NCBI GenBank assembly: GCA_023256555.1
Contig: JALRFB010000032.1
Span: 1 to 8,288 of the forward strand
From: Sediminibacterium sp.
GTDB lineage: Bacteria > Bacteroidota > Bacteroidia > Chitinophagales > Chitinophagaceae
Length of the DNA: 8,288 nucleotides
Direction: 5' to 3'
A program made the position numbers and the translations under genes. The first letter of the stretch is position 1. The number at the start of each line of letters is the position of its first letter. Below are positions 1-6,230 of this stretch, piece after piece. The notes beneath the pieces were generated by a model that did not search any database, had not been told where the DNA came from, and was given only the letters and a program-made list of their open reading frames with translations.

Positions 1-1
1 G

Positions 2-556
2 GACCAGGTTAGCATATACCCATACAAAGCAAGCAATACACCTACTTTACAAACCGATAAAAATTTATTACTACAAAGCACCCCAGGTGCAGGTCCAAGA
101 CATATAGCATTTTCAAAAAATGGGCAAATAGTTTATGTCATTGAAGAATTAACTGGAACTGTTTCAGTATATCAATTCAAAAAAGGAATGGTGAAAAAAA
201 TGCAAACCCTAGCTACTCATCCTGAAAATTATACAGGACAAGCTGGAAGTGCTGATATTCATTTATCCCCCAATGGGAAATATTTGTATGTATCTAATAG
301 AGGCAATGAAAATAATATTGTAAAACTAGAAGTGCTTGAAACTGGCTTATTAAATAATAAGGGCCAGCATTATTTTTCTAGCAAAGGAATTAAGCCACGG
401 AACTTCACTATAAGCAATGATGGTAAATGGCTATTAGTGGCCAATCAAGATTCTGATAATATAGCAATATATAAAGTTGATCCAACAAATGGTGACTTAA
501 TAGATACTGGCAATCAAATTAAAGTATCTATGCCTGTTTGTTTGGTTTTATTTTAA
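2..556 (+). CDS. Lactonase family protein (seven-bladed beta-propeller), 5' truncated by the window edge
   Basis: The reading frame is open from base 2 to a TAA at 554-556, giving 184 residues, about half the usual 340-390 of the lactonase_7_bladed family (6-phosphogluconolactonase Pgl/YbhE type). The first ATG, near 188, is internal: the protein sequence upstream of it is clearly family-like. Visible signatures are PGAGPRHIAF (about residues 28-37 of the visible part), ADIHLSP followed by LYVSNRG (84-101), and KPRNFTIS then LLVANQDSDNI (131-154), ending in the typical SMPVC strand near the C terminus (176-180). These are repeated propeller-blade strands. Known members hydrolyse sugar lactones such as 6-phosphogluconolactone, and some are periplasmic. 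Any signal peptide would lie outside the window, so the location is unknown. The gene converges on the SET-domain gene and overlaps it by four bases. The family call is secure; the exact substrate is not. Confidence 0.9.
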   Translation, partial: DQVSIYPYKASNTPTLQTDKNLLLQSTPGAGPRHIAFSKNGQIVYVIEELTGTVSVYQFKKGMVKKMQTLATHPENYTGQAGSADIHLSPNGKYLYVSNRGNENNIVKLEVLETGLLNNKGQHYFSSKGIKPRNFTISNDGKWLLVANQDSDNIAIYKVDPTNGDLIDTGNQIKVSMPVCLVLF

Positions 557-939
557 ACAGCATCAAACCAAACTGCTTTGTCAGAAGCCCCTTCCGCATT
601 CATATAATTTATGAAAAGCTCTTCCCCTGCAAGTACATCCTTTAGCGTAATAATTGAAATAGTTTGATCTTCGAAGTCCATTTGATATTTGCAATTAGGA
701 TTCGCAGTATGATTGTACATTGACAAATATCCTAATGCCACTGCAGCACTTGCATGATCTTCGCCCCATTCAAAAATATAATCGTGTAACAAAGTCTTCT
801 CTACATTGGCTCTTTCCTCAGCATTTAAAACAAGCACTGGTGAAATCTCAATGGTAGTACCTGCAAGAATAGTTTCAGAAGTAAATACCCCTCTGCCCCT
901 ATTGGTTGTTGATATTATTGTTAAGAATGGAAGAATCAT
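553..939 (-). CDS. Small stand-alone SET-domain protein (putative protein-lysine methyltransferase)
   Basis: The 128-residue product is essentially one SET domain. It has GRGVF at residues 15-19 (SET-N, S-adenosylmethionine side), the conserved NHTANPNC at 76-83 (the NHxxxPN motif that helps form the cofactor pocket) and GEELFINY at 105-112, whose Tyr112 matches the catalytic tyrosine. No post-SET cysteine cluster follows. SET enzymes transfer methyl groups from S-adenosylmethionine to lysine; the target here is unknown. An upstream in-frame ATG at 957 would give 134 residues. I chose 939 because homologues I recall begin near MILP and because a promoter-like TATATTTA lies between the two ATGs. 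The gene is divergent from mgtE and its stop codon overlaps the lactonase stop. The domain call is firm; enzymatic activity is inferred. Confidence 0.87.
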   Translation of the reverse strand: MILPFLTIISTTNRGRGVFTSETILAGTTIEISPVLVLNAEERANVEKTLLHDYIFEWGEDHASAAVALGYLSMYNHTANPNCKYQMDFEDQTISIITLKDVLAGEELFINYMNAEGASDKAVWFDAV

Positions 940-943
940 GGCA

Positions 944-951
944 TAAATATA
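944..951 (-). promoter_or_regulatory. Candidate -7 promoter element for the SET gene
   Basis: Read on the minus strand this is TATATTTA, one mismatch from the Bacteroidota -7 consensus TAnnTTTG. It sits four bases upstream of the ATG at 939, so a transcript would start at or very near the start codon. It lies between the two possible ATGs, which favours the downstream one. No clear -33 TTG was seen. In AT-rich DNA such a match can arise by chance. Confidence 0.35.
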
Positions 952-972
952 GGGCATCCTTGGGATTTTTAT

Positions 973-980
973 TAACTTGC
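973..980 (+). promoter_or_regulatory. Candidate promoter element just upstream of mgtE
   Basis: TAACTTGC lies four bases before the mgtE ATG. It resembles TAnnTTTG with one T missing. The 12 bases from 973 agree at 9 positions with the 12 bases from 4902 upstream of the helicase gene, including a G/C-containing TTGC core that is unusual for this AT-rich DNA. It could be a near-leaderless start signal. The match to consensus is imperfect and no -33 box is evident. Confidence 0.35.
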
Positions 981-984
981 AGCC

Positions 985-2388
985 ATGTCTGAAATAGTAG
1001 AAATAGAAAAAGAAGAAATAAACTTATCAGCGCTATTCATGGATATATTATCCAAGAATGACAATCGTCTTTTGAAGGAATTCTTGGACGAACAAAATAT
1101 TAGTGATGTGGTAGAACTGGTGAATGAATTCCCAGAACAAGAAGCCCATATCATTGATAATATGACTGTGCACAGAGCGGTAAGTGTTTTCAAAATTTTG
1201 GACATCAATCAACAAAAGGATATTATTAAAGAATTACCTGCTCGTAAAACAGCAAAAATTTTAAATGAACTTCCTCCAGATGATAGAACAGACTTTTTAG
1301 AAGAATTACCTAAAGCAGCAATCAGAGATTTAATTAAGCTATTAGATCCTGAAGAAAGAAAAATCACTCTTTCCTTATTAGGATATCCAGAAGATAGTGT
1401 AGGTCGTTTGATGACGCCCGATTATGTATATGTGTATCCTCATTATACAGTTGCACAGGTTTTGGATAATATTCGTAAGTATGGCAAGAACTCAGAGACC
1501 ATTGATGTAATATATATTATTGATGATCATGGTCACTTAGTAGACGATATTAGAATCAGGGATTTATTATTGGCAAAGCCTGAAGACATTATTGGAGAAA
1601 TTATTGACGGAAGATATGTTGCACTTAATGTATACGACGATCAGGAGCAAGCAAGTCAGGTCTTTAAAATGAATAATAGAACTGCTATTCCAGTAGTGGA
1701 CGACAATGATATATTATTAGGTATTGTTACTATTGACGATATCTTATGGGTAACCAATGAAGAGTTCTCAGAGGATATGCAGAAAATGGGGGGTACCGAA
1801 GCTTTAAATGAACCATACTTAGACATCTCTATTTTCAAGCTTTTTAAAAAACGCATTACTTGGTTAGTCGTTTTATTCTTTGGTGAGATGCTCACAGCCA
1901 CAGCAATGGGTTATTTTGAAGGAGAATTAGCCAAAGTATTAATTTTAGCAACTTTTATTCCATTAATCTTGTCAAGTGGCGGTAATACAGGATCTCAAGC
2001 ATCCACACTAATTATACAAGCCATGTCCGTTGGTGAAATTACCATCGAAGATTGGTGGAGAATATTAAGAAGAGAAATATTAAGTGGTTTATTTTTAGGG
2101 ATTGTACTTGGTATTATTGGATTTTTCAGGGTCTCCATTTGGCATATGATTTCTCCTGGATTTTATGGAGAACATTGGATGTTGATTGCCACAACCATTG
2201 GATTTACTTTAGTGGGTGTAGTAATTTGGGGAACTATTACAGGATCTATGTTGCCGATACTATTAAAAAGATTGGGCGCAGACCCTGCTGTATCTTCTGC
2301 ACCCTTTGTTGCAACTTTAGTAGATGTTACAGCAATTTTGATTTATTTTGGATTAGCATTTTACTTTTTACAAGGAACCTTGTTGTAA
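985..2388 (+). CDS. mgtE: Magnesium transporter MgtE
   Basis: Complete 467-residue MgtE, close to the 450 residues of the Thermus thermophilus protein. It has the full architecture: an acidic helical N domain (about 20-130), two CBS domains (about 137-200 and 202-260), a connecting plug helix (about 262-288) and five predicted membrane segments (about 290-311, 317-346, 362-390, 399-430 and 436-463). Pore-family signatures are present: PLILSSGGNTGSQAS at 326-340, and GADPAVSSAPFVATLVDVT at 431-449 with Asp447 in the position of the Mg2+-binding pore aspartate. The family forms inner-membrane homodimeric Mg2+ channels that the cytosolic N and CBS domains close when intracellular Mg2+ is high, so control is expected mainly at the protein level. 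The ATG at 985 has no Shine-Dalgarno sequence. The gene is divergent from the SET gene and convergent with the acetyltransferase gene, so it is probably monocistronic. No sign of damage. Confidence 0.96.
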   Translation: MSEIVEIEKEEINLSALFMDILSKNDNRLLKEFLDEQNISDVVELVNEFPEQEAHIIDNMTVHRAVSVFKILDINQQKDIIKELPARKTAKILNELPPDDRTDFLEELPKAAIRDLIKLLDPEERKITLSLLGYPEDSVGRLMTPDYVYVYPHYTVAQVLDNIRKYGKNSETIDVIYIIDDHGHLVDDIRIRDLLLAKPEDIIGEIIDGRYVALNVYDDQEQASQVFKMNNRTAIPVVDDNDILLGIVTIDDILWVTNEEFSEDMQKMGGTEALNEPYLDISIFKLFKKRITWLVVLFFGEMLTATAMGYFEGELAKVLILATFIPLILSSGGNTGSQASTLIIQAMSVGEITIEDWWRILRREILSGLFLGIVLGIIGFFRVSIWHMISPGFYGEHWMLIATTIGFTLVGVVIWGTITGSMLPILLKRLGADPAVSSAPFVATLVDVTAILIYFGLAFYFLQGTLL

Positions 2389-2392
2389 TATT

Positions 2393-2998
2393 TTATAAAA
2401 GTCTTGCTAAATTATTTTTTACAGCATCCAACCATTCGGTTTTTAAAATGCTCAAAACAATCGAGTCTCTTCTGCCACCTTTTGGCTTAGGCAAATGATT
2501 TCTTAAAACACCTTCAATGGTGCAACCAATTTTTTGCATAGCTGCAATACTTCTTTTATTATCATTATCGGCCCTAAACTCCACTCTCTCCATTCCCAAT
2601 TGTTCAAAAGCAAATTGAAGTAATAAATATTTACAATGTAGATTCACCCCTGAGCCCCAGGTAGATTTTGCATACCATGTATATCCTAATTGTGTAGATT
2701 GATTTTGTAGTTGTATGTCATAAAATCTAGTGCATCCCACAAACGATTGTGTTAATTTATCAAAAACAATAAAAGCATATGTATTTCCAAGTTCACGAGC
2801 ATTAAGAGCTGTTTGAAAATACAATTCTAAGTCATCTTCGTTTTGAATGGATACCAAAGAATACTTCCAAATATCTGGTTCATTTTTAGGCAGCTCTTTA
2901 AATAATTCCCAATCATCTGCCCTAAGTGGCTTTAGTAACACTCTTTCATCTTCTAAAATATATTCTTCTTGGGGATCAAAAGATTTCAAACCTGACAT
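2393..2998 (-). CDS. GNAT-family N-acetyltransferase, RimJ/RimL-like
   Basis: The 201-residue product fits the Acetyltransf_3 (RimJ/RimL) branch of the GNAT fold. It opens with the typical RVLLKPLRADDW strand (19-30), has the central FVGCTRFYDI and LGYTWYA strands (86-95 and 104-110), and an acetyl-CoA pyrophosphate-binding loop in the form WGSGVN (114-119) followed by the helix ending QFAFEQLGMERV (128-139). The ADNDNKRSIAAMQKIGC segment (143-159) is the usual C-terminal half of the fold. Members acetylate protein N termini, amino acids, antibiotics or small amines; nothing here fixes the substrate. The gene is convergent with mgtE, with four bases between the stop codons, and divergent from glmS, with 62 bases between the starts. 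It is complete, with no unusual residues. The fold is certain; the function is open. Confidence 0.92.
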   Translation of the reverse strand: MSGLKSFDPQEEYILEDERVLLKPLRADDWELFKELPKNEPDIWKYSLVSIQNEDDLELYFQTALNARELGNTYAFIVFDKLTQSFVGCTRFYDIQLQNQSTQLGYTWYAKSTWGSGVNLHCKYLLLQFAFEQLGMERVEFRADNDNKRSIAAMQKIGCTIEGVLRNHLPKPKGGRRDSIVLSILKTEWLDAVKNNLARLL

Positions 2999-3017
2999 AC
3001 ATTAAAAATTTAATGTT

Positions 3018-3025
3018 TATTTTTG
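3018..3025 (+). promoter_or_regulatory. Predicted -7 promoter element of glmS
   Basis: TATTTTTG is an exact match to the Bacteroidota -7 consensus TAnnTTTG. It ends 35 bases upstream of the glmS ATG, which would give a leader of roughly 25-30 bases. No good -33 TTG lies at the expected distance upstream, where the acetyltransferase start codon sits. The position in a divergent intergenic gap supports it. Confidence 0.6.
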
Positions 3026-3028
3026 CTT

Positions 3029-3057
3029 AAATTATCAATTAATACCCAAATTATCAA
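3029..3057. repeat. Pair of 10-base direct repeats in the glmS leader
   Basis: AAATTATCAA occurs at 3029-3038 and again at 3048-3057, a spacing of 19 bases start to start. The second copy ends three bases before the glmS start codon. The pair lies downstream of the predicted glmS promoter, so it would be in the transcript leader or act as a tandem binding site. The bases are A/T-rich and chance is a real possibility. Confidence 0.4.
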
Positions 3058-3060
3058 AAT

Positions 3061-4899
3061 ATGTGCGGAATTGTAGGTTATATTGGAAATAGAGAAGCAT
3101 ACCCAATAGTTTTAAAAGGTTTGAAGCGTTTGGAATATCGTGGATACGATAGTACAGGTGTGGCAATCATTCAGGAGGGAGACTTACAAATACATAAGAA
3201 AAAAGGTAAGGTAGCTGAATTAGAAGAAGCAGTGATCGGTAAAAACATGCATTCCCATATTTGTATAGGCCATACCCGCTGGGCAACTCATGGAGAACCA
3301 TCAGATAGAAATGCACATCCTCATTTATCTAATAATGGCCAATTAGCCATGTTACATAATGGCATTATTGAGAACTATGCTCAAATCAAAACAGAATTAA
3401 CCAACAAGGGTTATACTTTTAAGAGTGATACAGATACAGAAGTATTGTTGAATTTTATTCAAGATATACATGACAATAATAAAAGCAGTTTGGAAGAAGC
3501 TTTGAGAATTGCTTTAAAAAGAATTGTAGGTGCTTATTGCATTTTATTAATTGATCAAGCAGATCCAGAAACGATAATCGCTGCAAGAAAAGGTAGTCCA
3601 TTGGTAATTGGAATTGGTAAAGATGAACATTTTTTAGCAAGTGACGCCTCACCTATTATTGAATACACTAAAGAAGTGGTGTATGTTAATGATTATGAAA
3701 TTGCCATTGTTAAAAAAGATGAATTAATATTAAAGAATTTAGGCAACGAAAAACAAACCCCATTTATCCAAAAATTGGATATGGAATTGGCTGCCATTGA
3801 AAAAGGAGGTTACGATCACTTCATGTTAAAAGAAGTATTTGAACAACCTGCTACTATTTTTGATTGTTTAAGAGGTAGATTATTACAAGACCAACAACAA
3901 ATTGTTATGGCTGGTGTGGACAATCATTTAGAAGCATTAACAAAAGCTTCTCGTATCATGATTGTTGCCTGTGGTACAAGTTGGCATGCTGGATTGGTGG
4001 CAGAATATATGATTGAGGAATTATGTAGAATTCCTGTTGAAGTTGAATATGCTTCTGAATTCAGGTATAGAAATCCAGTGATTCATCCTGGTGACGTAAT
4101 TATTGCAATTTCTCAAAGTGGTGAAACCGCAGATACATTAGTAGCATTAGAAAGTGCAAAAGAAAAAGGGGCATTCATTTTTGGTGTAGTAAACGCAGTT
4201 GGATCTAGTATTGCTCGTTTATCACACGCAGGTGCTTATACGCATGCTGGACCCGAAATCGGCGTTGCAAGTACAAAAGCATTTACAGGTCAATTGGCAG
4301 TGTTAACAATGATGGCTTTGAAGATGGCAAAGGCAAAAGGAAGTATTTCTGATGATAGATATATTCACTTATTGAATGAGCTAGCTTCAGTTCCTGAAAA
4401 AGTAAAAGAAATTTTAGCGGACACATCAGTGATTGAAAAAATTGCAAAAAAATACAAAGATGCATCTGACTTCTTGTACTTAGGTAGAGGTTATAATTTC
4501 CCAATTGCATTAGAAGGTGCATTAAAATTAAAAGAGATCACTTATATACATGCCGAAGGTTATCCTGCTGCCGAAATGAAGCACGGACCAATAGCCTTAG
4601 TAGATGAAAAATTGCCTGTAGTATTTGTTGCAACAAAAGACATGTACTACGAAAAAGTAGTATCTAATATTCAAGAGATCAAAGCAAGAAAAGGACAAGT
4701 AATCGCTGTAGCAACCATTGGCGATGAGGTTTTACCAACCATGTCTGAAAATATTATGTTTGTTCCGGAGATAGATGAAGTTATTGCACCACTTTTAAGC
4801 GTCATTCCATTGCAATTATTAAGCTACTATGTAGGTGTGGCAAAAGGCATAGATGTAGACAAGCCAAGAAACTTAGCAAAGTCGGTTACCGTGGAATAG
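3061..4899 (+). CDS. glmS: Glutamine-fructose-6-phosphate aminotransferase (isomerizing), GlmS
   Basis: Complete 612-residue GlmS; the E. coli enzyme has 609. It converts fructose 6-phosphate and glutamine into glucosamine 6-phosphate, the first committed step to UDP-GlcNAc for peptidoglycan and lipopolysaccharide. The N-terminal Ntn glutaminase domain has the nucleophile Cys2 (MCGIVGYIG), EYRGYDSTG (25-33), HTRWATHG (71-78) and NGIIENY (100-106). Two SIS sugar-isomerase domains follow, about 295-425 with CGTSWHAG (304-311) and SQSGETADT (351-359), and about 460-600 with GRGYNFPIALEGALKLKE (475-492). The C-terminal tail KPRNLAKSVTVE (601-612) is the usual active-site and ammonia-channel closing loop. 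The start is fixed because Cys2 must follow the initiator Met. Its own promoter is predicted at 3018-3025. The helicase gene follows 18 bases downstream. No glmS ribozyme fits in the short leader, as expected outside Firmicutes. Confidence 0.98.
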   Translation: MCGIVGYIGNREAYPIVLKGLKRLEYRGYDSTGVAIIQEGDLQIHKKKGKVAELEEAVIGKNMHSHICIGHTRWATHGEPSDRNAHPHLSNNGQLAMLHNGIIENYAQIKTELTNKGYTFKSDTDTEVLLNFIQDIHDNNKSSLEEALRIALKRIVGAYCILLIDQADPETIIAARKGSPLVIGIGKDEHFLASDASPIIEYTKEVVYVNDYEIAIVKKDELILKNLGNEKQTPFIQKLDMELAAIEKGGYDHFMLKEVFEQPATIFDCLRGRLLQDQQQIVMAGVDNHLEALTKASRIMIVACGTSWHAGLVAEYMIEELCRIPVEVEYASEFRYRNPVIHPGDVIIAISQSGETADTLVALESAKEKGAFIFGVVNAVGSSIARLSHAGAYTHAGPEIGVASTKAFTGQLAVLTMMALKMAKAKGSISDDRYIHLLNELASVPEKVKEILADTSVIEKIAKKYKDASDFLYLGRGYNFPIALEGALKLKEITYIHAEGYPAAEMKHGPIALVDEKLPVVFVATKDMYYEKVVSNIQEIKARKGQVIAVATIGDEVLPTMSENIMFVPEIDEVIAPLLSVIPLQLLSYYVGVAKGIDVDKPRNLAKSVTVE

Positions 4900-4901
4900 T
4901 G

Positions 4902-4909
4902 TACCTTGC
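4902..4909 (+). promoter_or_regulatory. Candidate promoter element upstream of the DEAD-box helicase
   Basis: TACCTTGC lies in the 18-base gap between glmS and the helicase gene, eight bases before the ATG at 4918. It is TAnnTTTG-like with one T missing and matches the element upstream of mgtE at 973 (TAACTTGC). If real, it lets the helicase be transcribed separately from glmS with almost no leader, and it overlaps the TTG at 4906 that could otherwise be read as a start codon. Confidence 0.35.
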
Positions 4910-4917
4910 GGTCTATT

Positions 4918-6198
4918 ATGAGTACAAATTTTAAAGAACTTGGTTTGGTTGAGCCAATATTAATGGCATTATTCGAAGAAGGCTACACCAACCCCACCCC
5001 TATTCAAGCACAATCTATACCTATCGTTTTAGAAGGTAAAGACTTATTGGGTTGTGCTCAAACAGGAACAGGAAAAACGGCAGCATTTACCTTACCAATT
5101 ATACGATTACTTTCAGCAAAGCCAGTTGAGAAGCGAAAAAGAATAAAAAGTTTAATTGTTACTCCTACACGTGAATTAGCCATACAAATTGCAGAGAGTT
5201 TTAATGCTTATGGCAGACATACTCCATTAAATTGTACTGTTATATTTGGAGGGGTTGGACAAGGACCGCAAGTAACTGCATTAAAAAATGGCGTAGATGT
5301 GGTGATCGCTACTCCAGGTCGTTTATTAGATTTAATGAATCAAGGATTTATCAGTTTAAGAGACGTTGAAATATTTGTATTAGACGAGGCGGATAGAATG
5401 TTGGATATGGGTTTTGTAAATGATGTAAGAAAATTATTGGCAGTACTTCCTAAAAAAAGACAGTCATTGTTTTTCTCTGCCACCATGCCACCAGAAATTG
5501 TGCAATTAGCAAATAGCATTTTGCATCATCCTGAAAAAGTAACAGTCACACCTGTCTCTTCTACAGTAGAGATTATCGATCAGTCAGTTTACTTTGTAGA
5601 TAAAGTAAACAAAAATGCATTATTAGTTGAGGTATTGAAAAACCCAGCTATTAAAACTGCATTAGTATTTACTAGAACAAAACATGGAGCAGACAAAGTA
5701 GTACAATTATTAACTAAGAACAATATTATCGCTGAAGCCATCCATGGTAATAAATCTCAAAATGCAAGACAAAGAGCTTTGAGTAATTTTAAAGAACAAT
5801 CAACCAGAGTATTAGTAGCAACTGATATCGCAGCAAGAGGAATTGATGTAGACGAATTAGCACATGTGATCAATTTTGACATCCCAAATATTCCAGAAAC
5901 CTATGTGCATAGAATTGGAAGAACAGGAAGAGCTGGTGCATCAGGTACCGCTTTGTCATTTTGCGATTTTGAAGAAAAAGCCTATTTAGCAGATATTGAA
6001 AAACTGATTGGCAAAAAAGTTCCAGTGATTACAGAACATCCTTACCCAATGCAACAATTTCATGCAAATAAAAGCTCTAAGGATGCTGGCTGGGGAAAAC
6101 CCAAGAATACAAGAGGCCGCGCCGCACAGCATGCAGGCGGTTTTGGCGCTAAAGGAGGTCAAAAAAGAAGACATAGCAATTCAAAATCAGGCAGGTAA
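4918..6198 (+). CDS. rhlE: DEAD-box ATP-dependent RNA helicase, RhlE-like
   Basis: The 426-residue product has every DEAD-box motif: Q motif ending GYTNPTPIQ (22-30), motif I AQTGTGKT (47-54), Ia PTRELA (83-88), the GG pair (111-112), Ib TPGR (132-135), II DEAD (156-159), III SAT (187-189), IV VFTRTK (250-255), [11 protein letters not shown] (301-310) and [12 protein letters not shown] (331-340). The RecA-like cores span about 1-205 and 220-365. The remaining tail (about 380-426) is Lys/Arg/Gly-rich and low in complexity, a likely nonspecific RNA-binding extension. Sequence style is RhlE ([28 protein letters not shown]). RhlE proteins unwind short RNA duplexes in ribosome assembly and RNA decay, often at low temperature. 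A TTG at 4906 would add four residues but is unlikely: the ATG at 4918 gives the usual family N terminus. It may read through from glmS or use its own weak promoter. The symbol is a subfamily guess; the helicase call is firm. Confidence 0.95.
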   Translation: MSTNFKELGLVEPILMALFEEGYTNPTPIQAQSIPIVLEGKDLLGCAQTGTGKTAAFTLPIIRLLSAKPVEKRKRIKSLIVTPTRELAIQIAESFNAYGRHTPLNCTVIFGGVGQGPQVTALKNGVDVVIATPGRLLDLMNQGFISLRDVEIFVLDEADRMLDMGFVNDVRKLLAVLPKKRQSLFFSATMPPEIVQLANSILHHPEKVTVTPVSSTVEIIDQSVYFVDKVNKNALLVEVLKNPAIKTALVFTRTKHGADKVVQLLTKNNIIAEAIHGNKSQNARQRALSNFKEQSTRVLVATDIAARGIDVDELAHVINFDIPNIPETYVHRIGRTGRAGASGTALSFCDFEEKAYLADIEKLIGKKVPVITEHPYPMQQFHANKSSKDAGWGKPKNTRGRAAQHAGGFGAKGGQKRRHSNSKSGR

Positions 6199-6201
6199 TA
6201 G

Positions 6202-6209
6202 TATCTTTG
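6202..6209 (+). promoter_or_regulatory. Predicted -7 promoter element of the amidase gene
   Basis: TATCTTTG is an exact match to the Bacteroidota -7 consensus TAnnTTTG, in its commonest form. It starts three bases after the helicase stop codon and ends 21 bases before the ATG at 6231. It argues against the upstream TTG at 6207, which overlaps it, as the start codon. No clear -33 TTG was found at the expected spacing inside the end of the helicase gene. Confidence 0.65.
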
Positions 6210-6230
6210 TTTGAATTAAAACAAATAATT

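Noticed and set aside
188..556. The lactonase starting at the ATG at 188
   Set aside because: The same frame is open back to base 2 and the upstream residues contain the family motif GPRHIAF, so 188 is an internal methionine.
913..920. TATTATTG as the mgtE promoter
   Set aside because: It is one mismatch from TAnnTTTG but lies inside the SET coding region, 64 bases from the start, with no -33 box. The element at 973 is closer, though neither is proven.
972..1208. A minus-strand open frame of 78 codons opposite the start of mgtE
   Set aside because: It is the antisense shadow of the acidic N terminus of MgtE (Ser-rich translation) with no family signature.
2052..2498. A 148-codon open frame on the + strand running through the end of mgtE into the acetyltransferase gene
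   Set aside because: It overlaps the MgtE membrane domain in another frame, and its translation is rich in Cys and Trp with no recognisable domain. mgtE itself is complete and intact.
3005..3012. TAAATTTT on the minus strand as a promoter for the acetyltransferase
   Set aside because: It lacks the conserved final G, and the surrounding DNA is nearly all A/T, so the match carries little information.
2999..3060. A glmS ribozyme or other riboswitch upstream of glmS
   Set aside because: The whole gap is 62 bases, A/T-rich, and lacks any structured or conserved core. The glmS ribozyme is larger and belongs to Firmicutes.
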